A DNA stretch of 64,000 nt from NCBI RefSeq assembly GCF_012958305.1, contig NZ_JABBYO010000007.1, forward strand, positions 62,001-126,000. The letters are read 5' to 3'. Position numbers and translations under genes: made by a program. The notes under the pieces were generated by a model. The model saw only the letters and a list, made by a program, of their open reading frames with translations, was not told the origin of the DNA and searched no databases. The stretch comes from Tautonia rosea. Lineage in GTDB: Bacteria > Planctomycetota > Planctomycetia > Isosphaerales > Isosphaeraceae. Below, one piece after another: positions 16,867-25,577 of this stretch. Positions within the stretch are counted from its first letter, which is position 1; every line of letters starts with the position of its first letter.

Positions 16867-18114
16867 ATGATACTCCACCGACGACACCTCCTCGGGGCCG
16901 GCATTCTGGCACTGTCTGCGGGACGAATTCGCGCCCAGCAGGAGCAGACGATCACGGTCGAGGACCTGGATCGAGTCGCTCAGGAACCGATCCTTCGGGT
17001 CGAGGAACTGACGGCTCCCCTGGAGATCACCGCCCTGGACCTCCTCCGCAACGGTCAAGAGTTCCTGGTACGCGTTCGGACCCGAGACGGGGCCGAGGGG
17101 ATGGCCGTTCCCAACTCGATGCATCTAATCCACACGTATCCGATCTTCGTGAACCGGGTCGCTCCGTTCTTCCTCGGGAAGGACGCTCGGATGCTGGAAG
17201 ACCTGCTCTGGGAGGTTTCCAGGCATTCGAGCAACTATAAATATCAAGGGCTCGCTCTCTGGGTTTGTGTAGCCGCAGCCGAGTTTGCCATTCTGGACCT
17301 GCTGGGCAAGTGCACCGGGAAGTCCATCGGCGACCTGCTCGGCGGTGCCCGTCGCCGTGACATCGCCGTGTACCAGGCAAGCGGGAACCGGGGGAATACC
17401 CCTGAGCAGGAAGTTGACCACCTGAAACAGCTTGTTGCGGAGAGCGGGGCCAAGGCCGTGAAGTTCCGACTTGGCGGTCGATTTCGGCGCGATGATGCCG
17501 ACTCGCTTCCGGGCCGGACCGAAGCCTTGATTCCTCTCGTCCGCGAAGCCTTTGGCCCGGACATGACCCTTTACGCCGATTCCAACAGCTCGTATTCCGT
17601 TGCAAAGGCGATCGAAATCGGCCGCCTCATGGAAGCTTATGATTATGCCTTTTACGAGGAGCCCTGCCGTTTCGATCACCTGGAAGACACAAAAACGGTT
17701 GCCGATTCCTTGACGATACCCGTGGCTGGAGGGGAGCAGGAGTCGAGCGAATACCGCTTCCGCTGGATGATCGCAAACCGAGGGGTCGACATCGTGCAGC
17801 CCGACCTCCACTATTACGGCGGCTTCATCCGCTCGATGCGAGTTGCTCGAATGGCTCATGCGGCAGGCATGGGTTGTACTCCGCACATGTCGGGCTCGGG
17901 ACTCGGGTTCCTTGATGCGGCGCACTTTGTCTCGTGCATCCCCAACCCTGAGCCGTTCACCGAGTACAAGGGCGACCCTTCAATTCCCGTGACCAGCGAC
18001 ACCTCCTCCCTGTCGAGTGAGAACGGGGTGATCCGGGTGCCCAGCGGGCCGGGTTTCGGCGTGACGATCGACGAGCAGTTCGTTCGTCAGGCAACGCTCG
18101 TGACATCGGGATAA
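16867..18114 (+). CDS. Exported enolase-superfamily enzyme (mandelate racemase type)
   Basis: A 415-residue mandelate racemase/muconate lactonizing type enzyme. The metal ligands appear in order as D in LYADSNSS, E in FYEEPCRF and E in VAGGEQES; AVKFRLGG holds the K-x-[KR] base position, and TPHMSGSGLG the opposite-side histidine, as in acid-sugar dehydratases. The N-terminus HRRHLLGAGILALSAG resembles a twin-arginine signal, so a folded metalloenzyme would be exported. That is unusual for this mostly cytosolic superfamily but occurs in planctomycetes. The ATG at 16867 gives the complete signal. Substrate unknown; sugar-acid dehydration or epimerisation is plausible. Confidence 0.82.
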   Translation: MILHRRHLLGAGILALSAGRIRAQQEQTITVEDLDRVAQEPILRVEELTAPLEITALDLLRNGQEFLVRVRTRDGAEGMAVPNSMHLIHTYPIFVNRVAPFFLGKDARMLEDLLWEVSRHSSNYKYQGLALWVCVAAAEFAILDLLGKCTGKSIGDLLGGARRRDIAVYQASGNRGNTPEQEVDHLKQLVAESGAKAVKFRLGGRFRRDDADSLPGRTEALIPLVREAFGPDMTLYADSNSSYSVAKAIEIGRLMEAYDYAFYEEPCRFDHLEDTKTVADSLTIPVAGGEQESSEYRFRWMIANRGVDIVQPDLHYYGGFIRSMRVARMAHAAGMGCTPHMSGSGLGFLDAAHFVSCIPNPEPFTEYKGDPSIPVTSDTSSLSSENGVIRVPSGPGFGVTIDEQFVRQATLVTSG

Positions 18115-18296
18115 TCCGAGCGGAGGCACTCGACAGCATTCTGGCTCTCGACGCCAGGATTCTGCGCCGTGGTCCGTCACGATGGGTAGAAAAAGCAGGT
18201 CATTCACCGTAGCCAGGCCCCTGGCGAATCCGTTCGGCATCACCCTTGCATCGGGGTTTCTCAGAAGATGAGGAACTCGTGATTGCGAGGCATATC

Positions 18297-18497
18297 ATGA
18301 ACGCGATGACCTATTTTGAGAGGTTACTTGTCTCTGCCGAGCGGATCGCCCACCATCCCTGGCATCCGAGCAAGGACGAGACGATTGCACAGTGCATCGA
18401 GGAAATCGAGATGATTGCACTGGATGGGCATCTCAGCGATGCCCAGTACGAACAGCTTCGAGCCGTCCTCCGAAGTGGGTGTTCGAACGCTGCGTGA
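18297..18497 (+). CDS. Small acidic helical protein, unknown
   Basis: A 66-residue protein (from MNAMTYFERLL) predicted to be nearly all helix, with HHPWHPSKDETIAQCIEEIEMI and a second helix LSDAQYEQLRAVL. The ATG is preceded by GCGAGG at six bases; GTG 18279 and TTG 18246 are in-frame alternatives that would add 6 or 17 residues. No family recognised. It faces the 20-kb minus-strand operon tail to tail and is separated from the enolase-like gene by 182 bases without any recognised feature. Confidence 0.5.
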   Translation: MNAMTYFERLLVSAERIAHHPWHPSKDETIAQCIEEIEMIALDGHLSDAQYEQLRAVLRSGCSNAA

Positions 18498-18504
18498 AGG
18501 GAAG

Positions 18505-18525
18505 CGGTCCATCGCGCTCGGACCG
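18505..18525. terminator. Short hairpin between convergent genes
   Basis: CGGTCC and GGACCG pair around a 9-base loop in the 58-base gap between two genes that meet tail to tail. Six pairs and no T-run make it a weak candidate for a shared terminator. Confidence 0.3.
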
Positions 18526-18555
18526 TGGGGCGATCGACCGATCCAACACGATCAA

Positions 18556-20268
18556 TCAAGGAATCGGCTGATTGAGCGTCCGTAACACGCGTTCGACCCG
18601 AAACACAATTTCAAGGTCGTTATGATTCAGGGCGTCCTTGAGTGCGGGAATGGCGACCGGACCCAGAGTCAGCAGGTCGCGCTCGGCAGTCTCTCGGACG
18701 CTCGCAGACGGATCGCCAAGAAGAGCCACCAATTGCTTTGCCTGGTCTGAGAGGTTGGGGTCGATCCCGGAGATGATCACCGTGGCAACTCGAACGGTGC
18801 GATTGGGTGGGGGGAACACATCGAGCGGTACAAGTTCGTCGAGGGCTGCTCGATCGAGGTGGGCCAGCACGATCAGTCGATCGGGTCGGAACAGCGGATC
18901 GCTCAGTTCGTTGATCGTGACGCTCGCCCGATTTTCGCCGATTCCTCGCTTAACGAGACGCCGCAAGAACTCTTGATCTGACACATTGGCATACTCGGGA
19001 TCGGTTGCTGGGAACACCTTCGAGAGCGTGAGCGTGACGGGCGGGCCTTTCACCTGAGCTTCGCGAGAGGTGGCGTCCGCGCTGAGTCGCTCGGAGGTGC
19101 TGAGCAACAGGGACCCGTCCTGGATGATCCGATAACTGAGGCCGGCGTTGCCAAGCACCTCGGCCAGAACGTCACGAGCCGAACGTTGACCGGCGGTCGG
19201 AGCCGCCGACCGGGCATCGAGGTCGATCGATGCCAGAGCGAGCGTCTGATCATCCCGCACCGTTTGCAGCCCGGTTTGGGTGCTGATCCGTTGAAGGATG
19301 GCCGCAATGGGCATTTCAGAACCATCAAAAAAGATAGGCTGATTCAAGCGTTGCTCGGTCTGGGCTCGAACGGTTGCATCAGCCTCGGCGGGGAGGGGGG
19401 TGGGAGGGGAGTCTTGGGGCTTGGGGTCATCCACGTCCTGGGCTTCGTCGTCGAAGAGGTCGAGTGTGGGGTCGCGATCTGGGTTCTTGTTCGTATCCGT
19501 CCCGTCTTCAGGGTCCGAATCTCCCTCAGCGTTCTCCGAGCGAGGCTCCTCGGTGGGCGTTCCGGCGGGAAGCTCGTCAAGCCAGCCGATCCGGAACCCT
19601 CCCTCGGCCGGGGCAATCACCGCGAGATCATACAAGGTCTGCGATGACACATTCTGAAGCGTGTACTCGTCTGGGCCGTCCTGAAGTGTCAGTGGGATCG
19701 GCATGGCCAGTTCGGCGTCATACGAGAGAAATCGTTCCGTCCTGGCTTCGACCTCGATCACCAGTGAATCATCCAACTCGCGGAGCGCCCGGAAGGGGTG
19801 GGATTCCGACAGAAAGACGAGAGGCAGAGACTCTGGAACGGTCCGCGAGAGATCGATCCCGAACCATCGAAGACTGTCGACCCGTTCTCGGGCCGGAGGC
19901 CAGTGCGAGAGGAAGGATCCCGACGTGAGCTGAAGCTCGACATCATTGTCTATTGTCGGCGCTCCGAGAAGCCGGATCACCGAAACCGGAGCAATGGCCA
20001 GCCCCTTCGACCCTGTCCCATCCTGACTCGGCCGAGCCGTGCCGACCACGCTCGGCATCGCATTGCCGAACGCCTTTCGGTCGTTCATGCGTTCGTGGGC
20101 CGGAGAACCGGTCCAGATCGACCACTCCTCGACCGTGATCGGTAACACCTCCTGCCCATGACATGCTTCTCCAGTTGCGCAAAGCAGTACAACATTCACA
20201 TAAGCGAACGCGAAAGGTATCCGATTCAAGAACAGTCTCATTCCAGGTGCTCGGCAGAAGAAACGCAT
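18556..20268 (-). CDS. Secreted protein with C-terminal HEAT-like repeat, unknown
   Basis: A protein of about 570 residues and the last gene of the 20-kb operon. It opens with a signal-like segment (MRLFLNRIPFAFAYVNVVLL), has a disordered acidic stretch around residues 255-300 (repeated D, E, P), a middle part with PIAAILQRISTQTGL resembling secretin/STN-like short domains, and a C-terminal HEAT-like repeat (QLVALLGDPSASVRETAERDLLTLG, AIPALKDALNHNDLEI). The start is uncertain: ATG 20268 has GGGGCTGGA before it, while 20289 (ATG) and 20241 (ATG, tightest signal peptide) are alternatives. The gene begins within about 35 bases of the end of the NPCBM gene. No function is known; the secretin-like segment hints at envelope assembly but is a weak resemblance. 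Confidence 0.65.
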   Translation of the reverse strand: MRFFCRAPGMRLFLNRIPFAFAYVNVVLLCATGEACHGQEVLPITVEEWSIWTGSPAHERMNDRKAFGNAMPSVVGTARPSQDGTGSKGLAIAPVSVIRLLGAPTIDNDVELQLTSGSFLSHWPPARERVDSLRWFGIDLSRTVPESLPLVFLSESHPFRALRELDDSLVIEVEARTERFLSYDAELAMPIPLTLQDGPDEYTLQNVSSQTLYDLAVIAPAEGGFRIGWLDELPAGTPTEEPRSENAEGDSDPEDGTDTNKNPDRDPTLDLFDDEAQDVDDPKPQDSPPTPLPAEADATVRAQTEQRLNQPIFFDGSEMPIAAILQRISTQTGLQTVRDDQTLALASIDLDARSAAPTAGQRSARDVLAEVLGNAGLSYRIIQDGSLLLSTSERLSADATSREAQVKGPPVTLTLSKVFPATDPEYANVSDQEFLRRLVKRGIGENRASVTINELSDPLFRPDRLIVLAHLDRAALDELVPLDVFPPPNRTVRVATVIISGIDPNLSDQAKQLVALLGDPSASVRETAERDLLTLGPVAIPALKDALNHNDLEIVFRVERVLRTLNQPIP

Positions 20269-20302
20269 CGGTCCAGCCCCGTGGCTCATCACCCAAGAGT
20301 GC

Positions 20303-22984
20303 CTAGGGTGCTTCCGGAGGATCGCGGTAGAGTCGGGCGTTGGCCCAGATCAGGCGGTCGCCCGCATCCTGATCGGGGCCATAGTCAACGACCAGCCGGA
20401 GTGTCTGGGCTCCCGCAACCGAAAGGCGAAGCGTCGTGGCCGGCGTCTCGGCGCGAAGGTCGGGATTGGCGAAAATCTCCGCGTCATCCGCGAATACCCG
20501 GCAGTCGACCCGACCAAGGCCCCTTGTCGTGTCATCAAAGCCAACCAGAGTCTCAAATGTACTGAATCGTCCGTTCAGATCGTAGGTCAGCTCGCAATGC
20601 GAGTGCACTGCCAGCCCGCGATCGAAGGTCTGGCCATTGATCGTCAGCGGCCCTCCACGAAGAGATTCGTCTCGTCTCCAGGGAATCAGGCGGCCGAAGT
20701 AGGGCGTTTGCTCGACGCGAGCGGGTTCGAGGTCGGAGAGATACGTCATTCGAGTCCCCTGGAACCGAACCGATTGGACCTCCGAGGCCGGCACCTTCAA
20801 CGTCGCTCCCCAGACGGTCTCGATCGTCCAGGTCGTGCCGTCAATCGCTCGCCAGAAGCCGGAGAGAGCCTGATCTTCGGTCATCGAGAGCCTCGCGATC
20901 GGCTCGTCAGGCTCAGGGTCGACCGGGGCTGGTCCCTCGGCAAGCACAATCCCCTCGACCAGCCTCAGGGGCACCGTGCGACTCTGGTCCTGGTAGATCA
21001 TCCGGATGCGGTCCCCCTCCATGCCTTCAATGATTCCGGCCACCGCCACGATCTCACCACCTCGGGTTCGGGCGAGCAAGACGTCTTCGGCGCCTCGGGT
21101 ATCGAGGCGTTCGGAGAACGTACCCTCCGGTTCGATCCGGTCGATCACCTCCACGCGGACTCCTCGGATCCGACCGAGCGGGATCGCGATCGTCTCCGAC
21201 GCTCCCCAAGGAAGCGAAAGAATGAGCGATTTTTCATCTATTGCGGTGAGTGTGCCGGACAGCTCCTGCCCATCCTTAAGGAACACACGAACGTCGTACC
21301 CGGTCGAGTTCGCGGGCAGATCGGCATCGACCACGTGAGCCGGGTCGGTGCTCTGGTCGACCTTCACGGTGAGAGACGCGGACTGCTGATCCGCGTAGGT
21401 CAGATTGATCTGGAATGATTTGCCGTTGCAGTCTCCTGCAGGGGGTTCGAGGAACAGGTCGGCGTGGGGACGTTTTCCCGAGCGTTTCAGCACGAGCGGC
21501 CAGTCCGTTGATCCGCTGGTGTCAAGTCGCCAGCGGCTCTGGCCCTCGTCGGTCTGGCACGAAGCGACAATTTGAGTGAGTTCCGCGTCGCGAAGACCGG
21601 AAAGCCTGAGATGAAGGTCGCGGATGCCGTTTGGTTCCGGTTCCGCACGAGGGGCCTGAGTTGATCGCGAGGTCGAAGGGGTTGGGGTGGTCCTCGGAAC
21701 CACGGTCCCCGGTGGCGGCAACGGTGCATCCTTCTCAGGATCGCCACCTACGGCTGGGTGTTCCTCGCTGGAGGGTTTGGCGTTCTCGGCCGTTGCCGAA
21801 TGCGGGCCGGTCAGATCCACATTCGGTTGACCGAGAAAACGACCCGACAACGTGACGGTGCGTTCAAACCGGACCACATCGAGCTCATCAAGTGGGATGA
21901 TCGCCTTCGGCTCGGGCGTTACGGGCGCTTCCGACGCTGCTTCGGGTGATGGGGCAGAAGCGTTCCCGGCGGACGGCGGAGGGGGGGGCGGGTTGTTCTC
22001 CCGGACCGCAGCGATCGTCCCATTGAGCGTTGCCTCGACCCGGATGGGAGCCTCCTCCGGGCCAGCGATTCGCTCCACAATCACCACTTCCTCCAGCCTT
22101 GCGACGTTCCCCTCGACGGTCGAACTCCCGGTCACAGACGGAGCCTCCGTCGGGGCAGTCGATTGCTCGGGCCTGGCCGGGCCGACCTGAAGCGAGCCGT
22201 CTTCCAGGCCGATTGGCTCTCCGTAGACGACCTGACCGTGAATTGTGCGGACGGCCGTGCCCAGCCCTCGAAGCTGGTCGGCGTGGACGGTCACCGATTT
22301 GATCAACACATCGACAGATTCGGCACCATTGCGGTTCAGGGCGAATACCTTCAGACCGATCAGGTCGCCATTCCCGAGGGGCATCTGTCCGAGGTCTCGC
22401 GGGCTCTCAGAGGCGGCATCGAGCACGCGATAGGAGAGCGTCGATCCATCGCGTTGCACGATCAATCGGAACGAATCCCCCTCGGCTGGGAAGGTAGGGC
22501 GGGGGGGCTTCGCATCGCGGGCAGCGGGATTGTTCCCGGGAGCAATCATCCTCATCTGTGACGGTTGCCGAGGGGCATTTCTGGGCTGATTGACCACGCG
22601 GTAACGGATCGAACCATCCGGCTCGGTCACGCGGACCAGGGTGGCGTCGGGCTGATCCAGGGTCTGGGTGGCGACGGAAAGCCCGACGGCCACTCCGTCC
22701 TCCTGCGTTGGGGTCGGCAGCGATCGCACCTCCATTTCGACCTGGATGGTGGCATTACCGACGATGCGCAAGTTGGATGGCGACTTCCAGCCGGTTTCCT
22801 CGTCTTTCGCGTTGACCCGGAGTCGAAGTCCCTCGGATTCGAAGAGGAAAGCGTCCTCCTTGCCGTAACGCTCCGAGGCAAGGGGCTCCAGGGCGATCGC
22901 CTCGGTATCGAACGATCGGGAGTAGTCGTCGAAGGGACCCGCAAGCACACTGGTCCCAATCACGAGAATCGTCGCGATCCACAT
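20303..22984 (-). CDS. Secreted NPCBM-domain protein
   Basis: An 893-residue exported protein. The signal peptide is WIATILVIGTSVLAG. Its C-terminal 120 residues are an NPCBM domain (novel putative carbohydrate-binding module): LTINGQTFDRGLAVHSHCELTYDL, FETLVGFDD, and the ending RLVVDYGPDQDAGDRLIWANARLY. The middle contains beta-rich LamG-like and Ig-like segments and proline-rich linkers (for example around APSPEAASEAPVTPEP). ATG 22984 is chosen for its signal peptide; a GTG at 23080 overlapping the upstream stop would give 32 extra residues before it. The protein probably binds glycans in the periplasm or at the surface. Its place in the MoxR-VWA operon is shared with the proteins below. 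Confidence 0.75.
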   Translation of the reverse strand: MWIATILVIGTSVLAGPFDDYSRSFDTEAIALEPLASERYGKEDAFLFESEGLRLRVNAKDEETGWKSPSNLRIVGNATIQVEMEVRSLPTPTQEDGVAVGLSVATQTLDQPDATLVRVTEPDGSIRYRVVNQPRNAPRQPSQMRMIAPGNNPAARDAKPPRPTFPAEGDSFRLIVQRDGSTLSYRVLDAASESPRDLGQMPLGNGDLIGLKVFALNRNGAESVDVLIKSVTVHADQLRGLGTAVRTIHGQVVYGEPIGLEDGSLQVGPARPEQSTAPTEAPSVTGSSTVEGNVARLEEVVIVERIAGPEEAPIRVEATLNGTIAAVRENNPPPPPPSAGNASAPSPEAASEAPVTPEPKAIIPLDELDVVRFERTVTLSGRFLGQPNVDLTGPHSATAENAKPSSEEHPAVGGDPEKDAPLPPPGTVVPRTTPTPSTSRSTQAPRAEPEPNGIRDLHLRLSGLRDAELTQIVASCQTDEGQSRWRLDTSGSTDWPLVLKRSGKRPHADLFLEPPAGDCNGKSFQINLTYADQQSASLTVKVDQSTDPAHVVDADLPANSTGYDVRVFLKDGQELSGTLTAIDEKSLILSLPWGASETIAIPLGRIRGVRVEVIDRIEPEGTFSERLDTRGAEDVLLARTRGGEIVAVAGIIEGMEGDRIRMIYQDQSRTVPLRLVEGIVLAEGPAPVDPEPDEPIARLSMTEDQALSGFWRAIDGTTWTIETVWGATLKVPASEVQSVRFQGTRMTYLSDLEPARVEQTPYFGRLIPWRRDESLRGGPLTINGQTFDRGLAVHSHCELTYDLNGRFSTFETLVGFDDTTRGLGRVDCRVFADDAEIFANPDLRAETPATTLRLSVAGAQTLRLVVDYGPDQDAGDRLIWANARLYRDPPEAP

Positions 22985-23076
22985 GAGAAATGATCCCCGA
23001 TCGTCGCTTCCGATCGTCTGGCCAACAAGGCACCGTTCGTTTTGAAGAATGCTCGCACGAACGAGCGAAGATGACC

Positions 23077-23586
23077 TCACGGTGACTGGGGCGTGTCCTG
23101 TGCCGGCTCACTCGTGGGGGTAGACTCGGTGGTGGTTTCCTCGGCGAGCCTCCGGTAGTAGCGTTCGAGGACGGTCCGGTACTCGGGCGGGAAGCCCTCG
23201 GACATCGACTGCAAAATGCGGTCGCGCTCCCGGGCGGAGAGGTTCGCCCAATCCTTCTGACTCGCATTCGGATCGGTCAGATCACCGATGCCGCCGGTTC
23301 CCTTGCCGATGGTCGAATCGGCCAGCGGGTTGGTCGGGTTGTTTCGTTTCATGCCGTTGCGGCAGGCCGCACACTCTTTTTCGAGCTCGGCAATCAACGC
23401 ATCCAGATCACGGACAATGTCCTGTTGTCGGACCTGGACCGGCTCGCCGGTCTGGGTGTCCTGCAGGTCTCGAACGACCCGGCCCATCTTGACGGAAATG
23501 CCGGTGATGGGGGCCTGCGCGTTCGATTCGCTGCCGACCAGGCCGATGACACAGGCCACGCTGAAGAGTAGGGGAACGATTCGCAT
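23077..23586 (-). CDS. Small secreted protein with CxxC, unknown
   Basis: A 169-residue exported protein. The signal IVPLLFSVACVIGLVGSESNAQA is cut near residue 25. The mature part begins with strands (ITGISVKMGRVVRDL), followed by a helical section with VRDLDALIAELEKECAACRNGM, whose C-A-A-C is the only cysteine pair, then NLSARERDRILQSM and EYRTVLERYYRRLAEE. The ATG at 23586 has TGAGG ten bases before it; an earlier ATG 15 bases upstream is possible. The stop overlaps a potential GTG of the NPCBM gene. The C-terminal helix pair FPPEYRTVLERYYRRLA also occurs at the ends of other planctomycete operon proteins. The cysteine pair could bind metal or form a disulfide. Confidence 0.65.
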   Translation of the reverse strand: MRIVPLLFSVACVIGLVGSESNAQAPITGISVKMGRVVRDLQDTQTGEPVQVRQQDIVRDLDALIAELEKECAACRNGMKRNNPTNPLADSTIGKGTGGIGDLTDPNASQKDWANLSARERDRILQSMSEGFPPEYRTVLERYYRRLAEETTTESTPTSEPAQDTPQSP

Positions 23587-23654
23587 CGTCGAAGACCTCA
23601 TACGAAGAGAACGATTGTTTGTCACTGAATACGTCTGCCGAGTGTTCTCATCGA

Positions 23655-25577
23655 TCACAAATCCACCTCGCCGCCAAGGCCGGGCGGTTCCAACTGCCGG
23701 CCGATCTTAGAGAGCGATGCACGAATCTCATCCTGATTGTTGCGCAGGGCGTCAATCGCTCGACGCAATTCGGCTGAGAGGGGAGTGTCGTCGGGCCGCG
23801 TTTCATCCACGATCACCGTGTCGTCGTTCAGACGCGTTTGAAGCATGCGAATCATCTTCAACTCCGCGACCAGGCGATTGAGTTCCCGTTCCCGATCGCG
23901 AGGGTTCGTGGGCAGCGGGGTTCCGGGGGGCGGCGGGGTCGAGGGGGGGAGCCGCCGCATGGCCTGAATCAGGCCGAGCAGGTCCTCCTCGATGCGTCGC
24001 TCCAGGGCAATCGTCGGTTGGGTCGCATCACCCGCCTTGAGCAAGGCTTCGACCGCCAGCATCTCGCGTCCTAGCACGCGGAGCGAGGTTGGCAGGGCGA
24101 TTCCGAACTCGGTGATCTCAACCAGATCGGTCAACTGTTCGATGCGAGCCGCCAGCTCGGCCTCACTCTTGGCCAGTCCCGCCAGAGCGATCAACGCCGT
24201 GCGCGATTGCTCGGCCGCTCGGGGGGCCTGGGCTTCCGTCGATTCCCGGATGGCGACCTGAGCCTCGTACATTTCGGTCAAATCGGCCAGAATCTGCGCT
24301 TGCAACTCCGTGCGCAGTTCAACAAGCAAGTCTTCCATTGCTCCGGCGAGTGTCTCGCGCGATTCCAGAAGCTTTTTCAGGGCATCAAGCTGATCGTTCG
24401 CTGCCGGCTCGGGCTCGGTCTGGGCAAGGTTGCCCTCGGCGTCTCGCATCGCTCCGCTGGCGTCGATGAGATTCTTCTGAAGCGAGACTCCCGCATCTCC
24501 CAGCCGAGACGAAACACGAGACAGGGCGTCGGTGGCATCTCGGTTTCGGTTCTGGTCGCGTTCGAACTGGCGGAACTGATCCTCGGAAATGGCAGCTTCG
24601 GCCTCGGCGATTCGCTCATCGAGCCGGTCGCGTTCCTTGAGAAACAGGTCGAGTGCCTGCTGCCCCGAGTTCAGGGCCGGATCCAGCGAGTCCGCCTCCA
24701 GGTGGGTTGTCGTGTCGTCCACATGGGGAATCGCTTGCTTGAGCCAGGCCGGTTCGCGCTCGGCGAAGAGCGGATCGGCCGCCAGCGTGGCCGCAGTCTC
24801 ACGGACACCAGCCTCCCGAGCAATCGCTCCCGACACCGCCTCGGCCCGATCCTTGGGTGTTGCCGCATCTTTGCCGTTTGTGGTCGTCTCAAGCACCGCG
24901 TTTTGATCGCGGATGATCGACTCCAGGTCCTCCCGTCGTGATCGGAGGCGATCCAGCTCTTCCTGCGTCTCGATCGCCGAACGAGACCAGGCCAACTCGC
25001 GCTGTTCTTCCTTGATGATGCGTTCGAGCTGAGCGAGAGTCTCGCGCATCTGACGAAGCCGGGCGAGTTTCAGCTCGAAATCCAGATCTTCCGCCAGCAA
25101 GAGATTGCGAAGATGTTCAAGCTTTGCCAGCAGTTGACGGACCTCCGTCTCTGCCTTTCCGAGCTGGGCTTCCTCAAGCAGGGCTTGCGTATCACGCATC
25201 TGCTGGAGGATCAGTTCCTCTCGCGAAAACTTCAGCGCCAGTCGAAGCCGCGAGGCGTTCTCGGGTTCAAGGTTGAGCAAGGCCTCGGAGAGCCGGAACA
25301 TCCGCTCCTCCAGTTCGGCCATTTGCGCGGCCACGTTCTCCTGGGTGAAGCCCATCCGGCTGCGATCACCGCCCAGGGGGACCGCAGCCTCGGTGGCGGC
25401 AGGGGGCGACGGAGCGTCGGTGTCCGCCTCGGCCGGGGTCGAGGGTTTTGGCGTGGGTGTGTCGAAGATGTCATCGATTCCGTCCTGAGCGACGACGGCA
25501 TGCGCAAGCACCATCGAGCCCAGGAGGAGCGAGAGCATCAGCGGCAGCCGCGGGAGGCACTGGCTAGGGAAGCTCAT
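23655..25577 (-). CDS. Secreted coiled-coil protein, unknown
   Basis: A 640-residue exported protein with a signal peptide (PRLPLMLSLLLGSMVLAHAVVAQ), a proline-rich linker (TPTPKPSTPAEADTDAPSPP), and then nearly continuous helix with heptad-like patterning from residue 75 to the end (for example LRQMRETLAQLERIIKEEQREL). The start at ATG 25577 is decided by GAGGAGG six bases before it; the start overlaps the end of the upstream gene by 14 bases, so translation is likely coupled. Coiled-coil proteins of this kind accompany the MoxR/VWA operon, where they may act as periplasmic scaffolds; this is inference. No enzymatic motif was seen. Confidence 0.72.
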   Translation of the reverse strand: MSFPSQCLPRLPLMLSLLLGSMVLAHAVVAQDGIDDIFDTPTPKPSTPAEADTDAPSPPAATEAAVPLGGDRSRMGFTQENVAAQMAELEERMFRLSEALLNLEPENASRLRLALKFSREELILQQMRDTQALLEEAQLGKAETEVRQLLAKLEHLRNLLLAEDLDFELKLARLRQMRETLAQLERIIKEEQRELAWSRSAIETQEELDRLRSRREDLESIIRDQNAVLETTTNGKDAATPKDRAEAVSGAIAREAGVRETAATLAADPLFAEREPAWLKQAIPHVDDTTTHLEADSLDPALNSGQQALDLFLKERDRLDERIAEAEAAISEDQFRQFERDQNRNRDATDALSRVSSRLGDAGVSLQKNLIDASGAMRDAEGNLAQTEPEPAANDQLDALKKLLESRETLAGAMEDLLVELRTELQAQILADLTEMYEAQVAIRESTEAQAPRAAEQSRTALIALAGLAKSEAELAARIEQLTDLVEITEFGIALPTSLRVLGREMLAVEALLKAGDATQPTIALERRIEEDLLGLIQAMRRLPPSTPPPPGTPLPTNPRDRERELNRLVAELKMIRMLQTRLNDDTVIVDETRPDDTPLSAELRRAIDALRNNQDEIRASLSKIGRQLEPPGLGGEVDL

